From Schistosoma haematobium (taxonomy: Eukaryota; Platyhelminthes; Trematoda; Strigeidida; Schistosomatidae), in NCBI RefSeq assembly GCF_000699445.3, contig NC_067198.1, forward strand, positions 40,975,691-41,039,690: a stretch of 64,000 bases of DNA, in the 5' to 3' direction. Shown one piece after another: positions 43,886 to 54,075 of the stretch (its first letter is position 1; each line of letters starts with the position of its first letter). The position numbers and the translations under genes are program-made. The notes beneath the pieces are model-generated. The model made no database searches. It saw only the letters and a program-made list of their open reading frames with translations, and was not told the origin of the DNA.

Positions 43886-44221
43886 TCACTAAAAACGAAA
43901 TACATGGCGCCGTAGGACCTAAACTGAACGAGTGTTGTCTACAGTGTAGCTCAATGGAGTTATCCCAATATGCATACCTGACCACTATATCAGAATTGTG
44001 GCAACGGTCGGAATTCCAAGTAGAGTTTTCTTGAGGCCACATACCAAGTTCAGATCACGTCTTATAACCTTAAGGTCAGTACGTTTAGTACCCAAGGTCT
44101 CCGATTTTAAAATTTACTTAAAATAAGATTCTGCACGATTATTATCTTCAAATTATAGTAAAATCAGTATAAAACACTCGAAATTAAACTAGATGAACAA
44201 ATATACAAAGTTTTCGACGAA

Positions 44222-44330
44222 ATAGCGGCCTGCTTGAACGTCTGAGCTACCTGTTCCTGTCATCTAGATATTTCAACAAGTTATCTAATTTTGTTTGCTT
44301 TAATGTATGACGTGATAGACTGACTAGAGA
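44222..44330 (+). repeat. Repeat F 5' piece
   Basis: 'gcctgcttgaacgtctgagc' to 'caacaagttatctaattttg' matches the start of repeat F, then runs straight into Penelope-like coding sequence. This may show that repeat F is a deleted derivative of a PLE, or may be chance juxtaposition. Confidence 0.5.
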
Positions 44331-44334
44331 AGTA

Positions 44335-44772
44335 AAGAGAACGTTTAATGCTGCCAACCTCGTTCTATCGTATTTGACCCGATCTATGGTGATTCCCCAA
44401 CTGAAGGATAAGTTACCTGGTTATGCCACTTCTATGTGTATCTACGAATTCAGCTGCTCCTGTAGAGAAAGCTATATTGGGCGCACTGCTAGACAACTGA
44501 ACTAAAGAGTTAGTGAACATCTCCCTTCGTGGTTAGGAAAAGGTAATGTCAAGACAATACGCAGCTCGGTTCTATCACACTTGATAGATAGCGGTCATGT
44601 ATTGGACAGAAACAAGTCATTTAAAGTTATTTATCGTATTCCCACCAGTTTTCCTTATGGTGTTCGATCTCATCTCTTACACATAGCAGAAGCTATAGGA
44701 ATTCGAGCCAACAAACCAAGTCTTTGTGCTCAGAAGACATTTGTAACACCCTTATCTCTCCCTTGGCCTTAA
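44335..44772 (+). pseudogene. Penelope-like element, GIY-YIG end, second lineage
   Basis: Reads SMCIYEFSCSCRESYIGR near 44433, the signature start of the PLE GIY-YIG endonuclease with its CXC, then an in-frame stop near 44503. After it the frame resumes with RVSEHLPSWLGKG, SHLIDSGHVLDRNKSF, and ends LSLPWP then TAA near 44772. Residues differ widely from the PLE at 60-62.7 kb, so this is a separate lineage. The RT domain is missing; only about 140 codons of the C-terminus remain. Confidence 0.8.
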
Positions 44773-44884
44773 TAAGTGAATTTACTTATTAATTTTCAAA
44801 CTTTCTCTTCATTTATTATTTTTCTTCACCCCCTCCTACAATTTTATTTTATTTTCTCTCATATATACGTTTCACGGTTCAATT

Positions 44885-45440
44885 ATCTGAACACTTCTTA
44901 TTACCAGAAGGAGTTTTGTAGAAATTATAGAAATTTCATTGATTGAAATCATGAGTCAATTGAAACTAGACCACCATGGAAAACCTGGAAGCACTGAAAT
45001 TTCTAAAATCTCCACAAAACCCATTCTGATAATAATCATCTGCTCACTAGTGACTGACTTCAAGAGACACTTCTGGAGTTCTAGTGAGAAGCCGTTACCA
45101 GTGGAGTTCAACCAGGTCTGTTGTGAGATAGGAACTCACTGAACACAATGGTGTACGGTGGCACAACTTCGTGGATTGGTTGAAGTTAGACATTAACACC
45201 GTTGGATGCCGGCCAAATCAGTGGTCTAGTTGGTTAAGCGCCTGGCATGAGACTGATAGGTTCTGGGTTCGAATGACGCGGGAGGCGGATTCGTGGATGC
45301 TCACTGCTGAGGGGTGCCATACTAGAACGAAACAACCATCCAGTGCTTCCAGATTTTCCATAGCGGTCTAGCTTTGATTGATTCATGATTTCAATCAGTT
45401 TAGTTTCTAGAATCTCTACAAAACCTCTCTGATATTCTAC
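44885..45440. mobile_element. Family B foldback, near complete plus unit
   Basis: Minus end (44890-45000) switches to plus sequence: 5' tail piece, then a full unit from 'tgctcactagtgactgactt' (45032) through head (box B GGTTCGAATGAC, about 45268) and hammerhead (about 45292-45342, core CUGAGGG, so A9 is lost) to the tail ending 'caaaacctctctgatatt'. The 67-codon open frames are chance. Confidence 0.8.
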
Positions 45441-45449
45441 TATGAATCA

Positions 45450-45790
45450 AATAAAATCTACGAAGAAAAAGGAAAATAACAAAAAGAAAACAAACCATAT
45501 GTTGTAATATCGGTTGATGAGACTAATGTTGAAATAAAATGAATTTGTATTATTTTGTTTGATTTGTTATCTAGTTCTATTTGTTTTGTTTATTTATTTA
45601 TTTTGTTTTTTTGTTTATACACTTGTCAATAAATGTTAAAAGGGAGTTAAGTAATGCGTAAAACATTCAACTAAGTCATGTGTAGTAAACCTTCTGTTAT
45701 TAAAATTTAATGAACCACATAATTTGTCTGATAATGCCAAAAGAAAACAGTTTTTTTTGTATTCGTAATAAAAGAAGAAAAAAAGAAGTA
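45450..45790. other. AT-rich gap
   Basis: Low-complexity AT-rich DNA; nothing recognised. Confidence 0.4.
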
Positions 45791-45794
45791 ATAA

Positions 45795-46080
45795 TTTACG
45801 AGTTGAATTCATGAGTTGATTTAAGCTAGATCACGACTGAAAACCTGAAAAAAACTGAATGGTCGTTTCGTCCCACGATGGGATTCCTCAGCAGTATGTA
45901 TCCACAACTTCTCACGTGGGACTCGAATTCAGAACTTTCAGTCTTACGCGCAAACACTTAACGTCTAGACCATTGAACTGGCATCGAATAGTGTCAATGT
46001 CTAACTTCAACCAATCCACGAAATTGTCCTACCTTTCACCACTGACTTCAGTGATTTTACATTAGACATATATATCATTA
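45795..46080 (-). mobile_element. Family B element, minus
   Basis: Minus tail, hammerhead region (about 45852-45900; core CUGAGGA and GAAA retained, stem I eroded), tRNA-like head (complement of box B 'gggactcgaattcag', about 45918), upstream region to about 46060. Confidence 0.72.
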
Positions 46081-46089
46081 ACCAAAATC

Positions 46090-46565
46090 ATTAGGAGACT
46101 CTAACACAAACTATTACGTCCAACAGTGATAAATGTTATCATTATATTATTTAGACGTTTGTTCTTTATGAGATTTAAGCATACCGTGTTTAATTCAATA
46201 GTGAATAAATGGAAATCGTATTTAACATATATAAATACACATATCCTTTGGTTATTTAATAATGTAAATTGAAATATCAAACCTTGATCGTGTTTTTTTA
46301 ATATTTAAAACAAACAGATTGACCACACTGATACTTATGTATGAAGTGTTGAAAATAAGAGAATATTCAATTAAGAGCGTATAATTTATAATCATCACAT
46401 AAATAGTACATTCTTGAAGACACAGACATGATCCACAAATGAATAGCTGTGTCAGCTATGAAAATTTTCCTTACGATGATATCATTTCCTGAAACTATAC
46501 AATCATATTTATAGTTAACGTTTTACATGCATTAATCTATAGTAACACAGAAGTGTTACAAAATC
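46090..46565. other. AT-rich gap
   Basis: Nothing recognised. Confidence 0.4.
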
Positions 46566-46569
46566 ATGG

Positions 46570-46998
46570 AAGTCCTACTCACTGCCTTCTCGTACCACGA
46601 GTGTTGTTTACCGAATTGAGAGGACGAAAAGCGAATATACAGTGCTTTAACCGGGTTGGTGGACATGGAGAGTCTACCTAGGGGAGTTGGAAAACCCTGA
46701 TTCCAAACCAATCGTGCACATGGGCTCCAGTATCCTAAAGGAACAAATGGCGTAGGAACCAATCGTTAGTCACCGGCTACCATGGAACTGCATCTCCTTA
46801 CGTTGCTCCACTGTCTTGTGGATCAGACAATTAGGTCGAAGGCTCCGGGTGTGGCCCCATAAGAAAACCACCTGCTTCGGTTTGGGCACCCGGACAGTAT
46901 CACAACTCTCACGCATACCAAGTGAGATTTTTGTGGAGCATATGTATTTGCTGCCTCCTTGTACCAATATCTATGTGTTAAAATAAATAAATAAATAA
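46570..46998 (+). mobile_element. Retroelement 3' end, repeat G
   Basis: Matches 48985-49375 and the reverse of 12365-12800. Relatively GC-rich and ends with an (AAAT)n tail (46981-46998). The tail and the shared 5' breakpoint region ('cactgccttctcgtaccac' versus 'cacttccttctcgcagcgg') point to the 3' part of a non-LTR retrotransposon. Minus-strand open frames here are not conserved in the other copies. Confidence 0.7.
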
Positions 46999-46999
46999 A

Positions 47000-47365
47000 A
47001 TACAAAATCATCAACGATAGTCAAACTTATTCAAGTACTAGATATGGAAGTTAGTGGAAATGAATTAATATTGCATAGGTTTGACCATCTTTAATGATTT
47101 CATAACATCCTTCTATTTTACTACAGGCTACATGTATGCATTTACATATAAATACAATTGTATGGCTTCAGGAAATGATATCGTCGTAAAGAAAAGTTTC
47201 TTCTCCAAAACGTCTTTATTCTTTATAATGAATAATTACGTATATATACGTTCAGGTAAATAAACTAAATAAAAATTAAAGATCACTTTATCGAAGAGTT
47301 TTTTCCAATCAAAGGTTTAAGCAATCTTTTAGAAAAGTATTCCAATACACAATAATGATTATTAC
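47000..47365. other. AT-rich gap
   Basis: Nothing recognised. Confidence 0.4.
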
Positions 47366-47369
47366 AATC

Positions 47370-47610
47370 AGAATGGGGGTATTGTGGAGATTGTAGTAAT
47401 GTTAACAGTTGAATTCATGAGTCGGTCTAAGCTAGAGATCAAACGTTCGCGCGCGAGACGGAACGTCCTGGGTCCGAATCTCGCGTGCAGGATTGTGGAT
47501 GCTCTCTGACGAGGAGTTCCCACTAGGACGAAACGGCCTTCCAGTGGTTTCAGGTTTTCAGTGGTGGTCTAGCTTAGCTCAACTCATGAATTCAATTGTT
47601 TAAATGAATA
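47370..47610. mobile_element. Family B foldback with partial head
   Basis: Minus end (47370-47435) jumps to a plus box-B half ('gggtccgaatctcgcg', about 47471), hammerhead region (about 47498-47552: CUGACGAGGAGUUCC, GGACGAAAC, UUC site) and tail. The ribozyme core has an extra 'acg' before GAGGA. Confidence 0.7.
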
Positions 47611-47654
47611 TTATGCTAAGGAACTACTAGATAAGTGCTGTTTCACTGTTGTAA

Positions 47655-47672
47655 TATATATATATATATATA
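47655..47672. repeat. (TA)n microsatellite
   Basis: Nine TA units. Confidence 0.9.
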
Positions 47673-47674
47673 CT

Positions 47675-48445
47675 TGTGTAGAGTCATAATGAAAAACTAA
47701 TTGAAAAGAAATTTATTCGCTCTGTTAATTCAGTTTACCATAAATTGAAGAGTTTTAAAGTCCCAATAGGGTGCATAAGTTTTTTGATGATTATCAAGGA
47801 ATAAATGAACGATTAATAACATTAGTTGTAGAATAATGTATTTTTCATCATGCATTAACCTCAGTTAGACAACCATTAAAAATCTGGAAGAACAGGACAG
47901 TCATTGTTTACTCTTTGAACATTTCACGACCTTGATCCTATCAGGAGTTGAACCCATGAGTTTAGTAATGATAAAATGACAAATACAACATATCATAGAA
48001 ATGACAGTCAATGAATCGTTTTCTATAAACCTTTTCTAAGTGTATAGATTTGAATCAGTAGGATAATATGATTAGTATTATTTTATTATAAATTGTGGTG
48101 TATAGTCAAGAATAAAGACTTAACTAAAAATAAGAAAATATTTTTCTCTCAAATTGTTCCTTTTAAAAAAAAACCCACTTAATTAGAGATAAATAGTGAA
48201 ATATCTTCACAGTATATCTAACTGTTAGTTACTGAAATGAACTTCAGTACATTGAAGACTGTTCAATGAGTTAATCTCTATTAATGCTTTCATTTGTTGG
48301 AATATTCTCATAACAGAAACATCCGACAGTATAAAGATTTTTTAGATGAAATAAATGAATTAAAAGCTGAATAAAACATTCTCAATTACTTTAGCAGTTA
48401 GTTTTATTTCTTTTAGCAAATGAAATACGACAATAAACTTTTACA
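47675..48445. other. AT-rich gap with one family B scrap
   Basis: A decayed family B minus piece at about 47868-47965 ('aaccattaaaaatctggaag', 'aggagttgaacccatgag'). The rest is unrecognised. Confidence 0.4.
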
Positions 48446-48449
48446 ATTG

Positions 48450-48985
48450 AAAATTCACTGGGTGGTGACTAGTGTCATGAGTATAAGATCCTTCTTAGTG
48501 GAGATCGTATGATATCGATCAAGTTTAAATGTAGACAATGGTCTAGATGGCTCGACACCTCGTACACTACTTTGAGGTGTAAGGTAGTGATTGGAGGTAG
48601 TCGACAAGAAATCTTGAATCTAGATTTCGGGCTATTTGATATTTGTCAGCAAGATGTACCTGACGGATTTACTTACATACCATTCAACTTCACTTGGTCG
48701 ATAAAATTTAATCTGCTTTAAAAAGGACTTGATGCACATGACATTGGTCATTACCCAATGAATAATCAACTGTAAACACATCTCAGTCTTAGTTGATGTC
48801 ATTTGCAACCCCAATAGCTCAATAGTAACATCTCTGACTGTGAAGTTGGATAACATGGGATCAAATCTAGCAGGAATTATCAATTTACTCAGCATTACAA
48901 GTACACCTTACTGATAAATGCCAAATAGAATGACACATAGGTCCAAGCTTTCTTATCAACTACCTCCAATCGCCACCTACTCACT
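48450..48985. mobile_element. Family C foldback, decayed
   Basis: Minus family C 3' part and hammerhead (48455-48665, remnant 'tatttgtcagcaagatgtac'), a spacer, then a plus copy (about 48725-48980: box A 'aatagctcaatagtaac', box B 'gggatcaaatct', degraded core CUGAUAA...GACAC). Both hammerheads have lost core bases. Arms are head-to-head as in families A and B. Confidence 0.72.
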
Positions 48986-49375
48986 TCCTTCTCGCAGCGG
49001 GGGTATGTTTACCGAATTGAGAGGACGAAAAGCGAATGTCCGAATGGAGGATTCAGCTGAGGGAGTTGGAAAACCCTGATTCCAAACCAATGGTGCACAT
49101 GCGTTCCAGGATCCTAAGAGAATAAATGTCGTATGAACCTAGTGTTGGTCACCAGCTACCACAGAACGGCATCTCCTTACTTTGTTCCACTGCCTTGTGG
49201 ATCTGACCTTTAAATCGAAGGCTCTAAGTGTGGTCCACAAGAAAACCATCTGCTTCGGTCTGAGCATCCAGGTAGTATCACAGTTCTCATACCAATCAAG
49301 TGACTTATGTGGCGCATATGTATTCGGTGCTCCTGTGTATCAATATTTATATGTTTAAATAAATAAATAATAAAT
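48985..49375 (+). mobile_element. Retroelement 3' end, repeat G
   Basis: Same as 46570-46998 with an internal deletion near 49040; (AAAT)n tail at 49355-49370. Confidence 0.68.
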
Positions 49376-49379
49376 ATGT

Positions 49380-49900
49380 ATTAATAAACTTTCTTGATTT
49401 GGTTTTGTTTTTGAAAATCACAACAGCATACTTCCATTGATATCCATATTTTATATCAATAGTTTATATTAAATAATGGACATTACCATTATCATTTAAT
49501 CATTCAATAAATCTGATATTAATTTACCGTTACTTAAAATTGACATTTTCCCTTAATCTTTTCTACAAATTGTATCTAAAGGGGATGTTTTTCTTTTTTA
49601 AAAAACGAGAAAAAAAAGAGAAATAATGAAAGTTTTGTCATTCTAAGTGAATAATAAAAATTCTGACATTTAAAAAGAAAGATCACGTATAGATGTTGAG
49701 ATACATTATGCAGTCTGTGAGGTCTTTTTGTACATTTTCTTTTATATATATACTAAGTTAGAATGTCCTAAAGAAAAGTTTTTTTTGTGGCTCATAATGT
49801 AAACTAGGACGTGGGTTTTGTACTAGATGAAATCAGTCAACAGGATATATCTAGACTGATAAGTTGATGTTCATAGATTGACTAACTGAATAATATCCAC
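49380..49900. other. AT-rich gap
   Basis: Nothing recognised. Confidence 0.4.
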
Positions 49901-49904
49901 AACC

Positions 49905-50290
49905 CTATATTGATAATTAACATGTACTCACTAATGACTAGCTTTGTGAGGTAATTCTCGAGGTTCTAGTGAGAATCTGTGACCAGTCGAGCTAATCCGT
50001 GTCGGGTGGAGACAGGTATCTACTTCAGTACAATGGAAGATGGTCGTGCAATTTCATGGATTGGTTGATGTTAGACATTACCACAATTGGATGCCGACTA
50101 GCTCAGTGGTGCAGTAGGTTACGCGTTCGCGCGTGAAACTGAAGGCGCTGGGTTGGAATCTCGCGAGCGATCGGAATCGTGGATGCGCACTGCTGAGGAG
50201 TCCCACAATAGAACGAAACGGCCGTTCAGTGCTTCAAGGTTTCTAACGGTGGTCTAACATCAATCGGTTCATGGTCTCATTCATAACTGA
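49905..50290 (+). mobile_element. Family B element, full unit
   Basis: A complete plus unit from 'tactcactaatgactagctt' through tRNA-like head (box A TAGCTCAGTGG about 50098, box B GGTTGGAATCTC about 50152), hammerhead (50187-50232) and the 'ctaacatcaatcggttcatg' tail. One of the best-preserved copies, about 385 bp. Confidence 0.85.
50187..50232 (+). ncRNA. Hammerhead ribozyme, family B, near intact
   Basis: GCACUG/CAGUGC stem I complete, core CUGAGGA, stem II GUCC/GAAC (one mismatch), GAAA, stem III AC/GU with loop GGCC, U as base 17 (cut after 50226). GUU sites are allowed but usually slower than GUC. Confidence 0.82.
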
Positions 50291-50639
50291 ATTCACTTAC
50301 TAATTATCTAACGTGTTGGTGTTTGAAGCGAAATTTACTGGATTACTGTTTTTAGAGTGAATATTAACATTGGAATTCAGGCACATTTAGTTGATATCCT
50401 AGTTTACAATAATGAACTTTGCTTAAAAATGGCCTTTGATTTAATAATAATATCAAGGAGATCTGCAGATATATCAAATAGATTTGGTTATCTGGATTAG
50501 GAGATCTAGTTGATTCTCAGAAATTAATAAAAAAGAATTGTTTTCTCTGGATCAATCATAATCATCATGCATGTCTGGTCAATGAAAAAAAGAAATCCAA
50601 CCAGTGGAATTTAAGTTTTATAAATAAAAAATGTGATCA

Positions 50640-50900
50640 TTTAGGTGGAGTTTTGTCCTATGAGCTGGATGCCTTGGTTGTGGAGATTACATTGTTCTTC
50701 ATCATCAGTACAAACTTCAGGCAGAAGTGAAATGTTTGAATTTCTTCACATATGACCGACAGCTTGACTTATTGACCTCGATCTTGACTGATTATTGTTG
50801 GACTTTGATCTATTTTGATTGTATCTCCCTTTAATATGATTCTTGGCTTCATATTTGTCCACGATCAAACCATACTTCAACATGCAATTTAGAAATATCA
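50640..50900 (-). repeat. Palindromic element remnant, reversed
   Basis: 'ggtggagttttgtcctatga' arm followed by the reversed loop region ('ttcttcatcatcagtacaaa'). Matches the reverse complement of 39810-40031. Confidence 0.55.
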
Positions 50901-51169
50901 TTCTAGTAATTATCGTCTAGAGTGTCACAGCCTGAAAATGAAAATTATTGAAGTGTTTTCAGGATAACTAGACGTCAAGCCCTGTACTCCTCATCGAGTG
51001 TTTTTATTGGATACATATAGTGCAAAATTTTTGAGGGGTTGGATAACAGTCAGTAATTCATGGGCACAAATCTATGATAATTCAACAAAATACTCTACAG
51101 ATTGAATAAATAATAAATATGACATCAAAATATCCCAAAAATTGGTAAATTAAAACTTTTCATACACAT

Positions 51170-51700
51170 AGTTCCCTTTATCATTTTTGAAAAGAGCAAG
51201 AACAAACATTCTAGCAGAATAGCATGATTATTAATCTTTCCTTGCCTTGGTGACAAATACTCTTTCGCTGCATCCAACAGTTTTCATCTTTTTCTTTAGA
51301 CTCTTTCTCACATTTATTACATCATTGAGTTTTATTTCAACTATCTTCCAAATTATTAATCTTATTTTATCAACTGAATTCTGCTCATTTTATTCCTATC
51401 AATATTTACTTGTTTCTAACCGTTTGAACTGTTATCACAATGTTCTTTCACATAAGGTATATATTTACAATATTCAGTCTATTCAATTTATTTACACCCT
51501 TGCTATACTATACGAATATGTCTTTAATATAACTTCCAATCAAACCCTCTCATGTAAGTAATTTAAACTCATTATGTAATTATGGTTTTAAATATCACAG
51601 GTTGTAAGCAGCTGACGAGAACCAACGAAATAAAAATGAATTCATGCTATTCTGTTAGAATGTTTGTTCTTGCTCTTTTCAAAATTAAAACTTTTATCAG
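51170..51700 (+). mobile_element. Penelope-like element 3' end between inverted repeats
   Basis: The coding end (TTAATCTTTCCTTGCC, 51231-51246, as INLSLPW in the PLE pair) is followed by a 3' UTR and a hammerhead-like end at 51600. Sequence 51188-51227 (GAAAAGAGCAAGAACAAACA onward) is mirrored at 51644-51681, so the fragment sits between inverted copies of the PLE's 3' terminus. The 104-codon open frame in between is AT-rich 3' UTR. Confidence 0.75.
51600..51654 (+). ncRNA. Hammerhead-like motif, PLE 3' end, degraded
   Basis: CAG, CUGACGA, GAACCAAC, GAAA, AT-rich hairpin with AUGAAUUCAU, then UUCUG. The distal GGUUG has no CAACC partner here, unlike the copies at 59698 and 63046. Confidence 0.5.
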
Positions 51701-51709
51701 AATTGTGAA

Positions 51710-52868
51710 GTCATTCTGCACAATATGTGCAGCATCACCAAGTTGAGTTGTATTAGCTTATCACGATAAATTTTACTTTTACATTTTGTGAAAATCAACA
51801 ATTCACTGGCCCACACAATATATTCAAATCAATCAGTTGAAATCTAACGATCATTCACTGTCGTAAATTGATTGAAGTTTAACATGTAGATCGTTTAGTC
51901 TTAGATCCAGATATAATTGATTTGATCATTGAATATGTTGTAATGGCTATGCTTCGTTGACCAATCACCCACGTAACCGTTTTCATATAATCCTCAACGG
52001 TGTTTGAAATCAGAAGCCAAAGAGAAGCAGTGACTACAGTTTTATTAGCAGATAACTCAGGTCACAAAGTAGTGAGGCGAATGAGTGAGTTAGCGAACCG
52101 AGAGTGTAGAGTGTGTAGAGTGTATATATATATAGGGAAATGAATGGATCATAGAATCAATTAAGCAGCTAATAATAAAGCTAGTAGGCGTTAAGTAATG
52201 TTCAAGCATACATATTTCGTAAAAGCACAACAATAATAAAGGTACAATAAGTTGTTATAGTACGAATGACTTTGTCCGCTAAATAAGTTAACAAAAGGGC
52301 TTAACCGGGTTAAATGAGAACAAACTCAATTGCATGTGAGTTGCTGTAATGTCATTAATGCCCATCACTATAGAGTTTCATGCAGAACAATAAGCAACTA
52401 TTTATTGATTATTTTTTTAGCAATTTTTAACATTCCATGTCAATAATGTTTAAAAGAAAATGGGTTTTTGGAATTTTCATGTTTTGCTCAATCAACTTTT
52501 CAGACAATCCACATAAATTTGTAAAGCTCTGTAACAGGATGTCCTTGTATTGTTTATTCCTCTGGGGGAAACCCCCCCCTCCCATTTTATTCATTAAAAT
52601 AAAACATTTATAATGAATCCCTATTACATAATGAAAAAAAAGCGACATTTCAATGTTCTATGTTATTAAATGTATTATGAAGGGCCGGTTTCTGTCCAAA
52701 AAAAAAGAAAAACCAGAAAGAAAATACACTCATTACATTGTAAATTTGAAAACAGGAAATTTCTCCTTTTTACAGGAAATGAACAAATTATTTTAATCTT
52801 AAAGGATTTACTAATTCCTGATTATTATTAAATATAAGCATATATAAACTGAAAGAGATAACATTATA
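51710..52868. other. AT-rich gap
   Basis: No gene recognised. 52000-52330 is less AT-rich and contains GT/AT tracts, but matches nothing else in the window. The 73-codon minus frame near 52430-52648 has no domain. Confidence 0.35.
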
Positions 52869-52869
52869 A

Positions 52870-53440
52870 ACAAAGATGAATGGTGGTTAATGATAAGCCT
52901 TGTGGATTGAACGCTATATTCGTCTCCTAAGCTATTCTGTAACCTCCCAAGCTAGAACTATACAGCGACCTGAACGTGAGAGAGAAGACTCAAAGTATAC
53001 GAGAAGTAGTTTACTTCAAGGTTCATTTTAATACAGAAAATATAGGGTTTTTATAATATTTTAAATGTCCTTGGGTTGCTAGAAGATCCTGTTATGCTAC
53101 TAAACATAGTAGCAGTATATCAGCCAGCCAATCAGAACCTCTACATGTGACGTTTCACTTTCTTGATATTTTTGGCAAAAACTTCAACCGAACGCTGATT
53201 GGACGAAACGCATCTTAGTGATTCCTGATGCTTGCTTGTCTTTTGCAAGCAATTTTCTGGATCACTCCAACAGTTAACAATGGAATTTAAGACATGAATT
53301 ACATCCCTTTTTCAAACTGATCCGTTGAATATATCTGTATTCCAAAGTTGATATTTATTCTAGGACTCGAATTCAGTACCATTCACTGTAAATACTATTG
53401 TGTTAATCAGTTAGTTACTAAATCTAGATAGCTAAAATAA
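52870..53440 (-). mobile_element. Family A element split by a solo LTR
   Basis: 'aaagatgaatggtggttaa' (52873-52890) continues after the LTR as 'caatggaatttaagaca' (53278 on), then decayed hammerhead and head sequence to about 53440. Rejoining the two sides restores the usual 'gtggctagcaatggaat' order of a minus family A hammerhead. Confidence 0.75.
52891..53272 (-). mobile_element. Solo LTR with GTTAA duplication
   Basis: A 382-bp block TGATAAGCCT...CACTCCAACA (TG...CA ends) flanked by GTTAA at 52886-52890 and 53273-53277. Reversed it resembles 8016-8371, with matching CAGGTCGCTG-type and AATAGCTTAGGA blocks and CAAT-like boxes. No internal element sequence adjoins it, so it is a solo LTR left by recombination. 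Lineage not assigned; 5-bp duplications fit Ty3/gypsy or BEL. Confidence 0.85.
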
Positions 53441-53444
53441 ATAA

Positions 53445-54072
53445 CTATTTGTAACGCTACTGTTGTTGATTTTAACTATCAGCCTATGATTGTTTGACCC
53501 TTACAGATATACAAAAAAGGTGTAATATAACAAATAATAGGCATCTTTCTTAAAATTATAAACCTATAATGTAAATCATTCATGTTTGTAACCAGACAGT
53601 ACAATTAAAGGTTATTTATTGATCTGTTTACAACTTACTAAATGAACATCACATAACATTCATAGGAGCCGATTATCAGCAGTATCATGATTTATGTTTG
53701 TTTGTTGATTATCGAATAGAAAATGCTTTATTGTCGTAAATTGGATATATAGTCTATATAAATAGTGTTTCATAATTACAGACTAAAATAATTAATTACT
53801 ATAATGAATGATATATGAATAGTCAAGAATAGTCAAATGTATCGTTAAGCAATAAATGTTATACCTTTAAAATTTACGATGTTTTCTACAAGGTAATATA
53901 TCAAGTGAATAAATTGAATTATGAGGAATTCATAAAATATAATTTTGCAAAAAAGTTAGCAAGCATCATATTTTGTTTTGTCATGACTTAAAACGCTTTA
54001 GTGTATGTTAACTGTTGTAAAAACTAGATTCTTACAGCTAATAATTATATATGTATAACACAATTTACATAG
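53445..54072. other. AT-rich gap
   Basis: Nothing recognised. Confidence 0.4.
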
Positions 54073-54075
54073 ATG

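Noticed and set aside
51247..51561. 104-codon AT-rich open frame
   Set aside because: Lies in the 3' UTR of a PLE fragment; Leu/Phe/Ile/Tyr-rich by base composition, with no domain.
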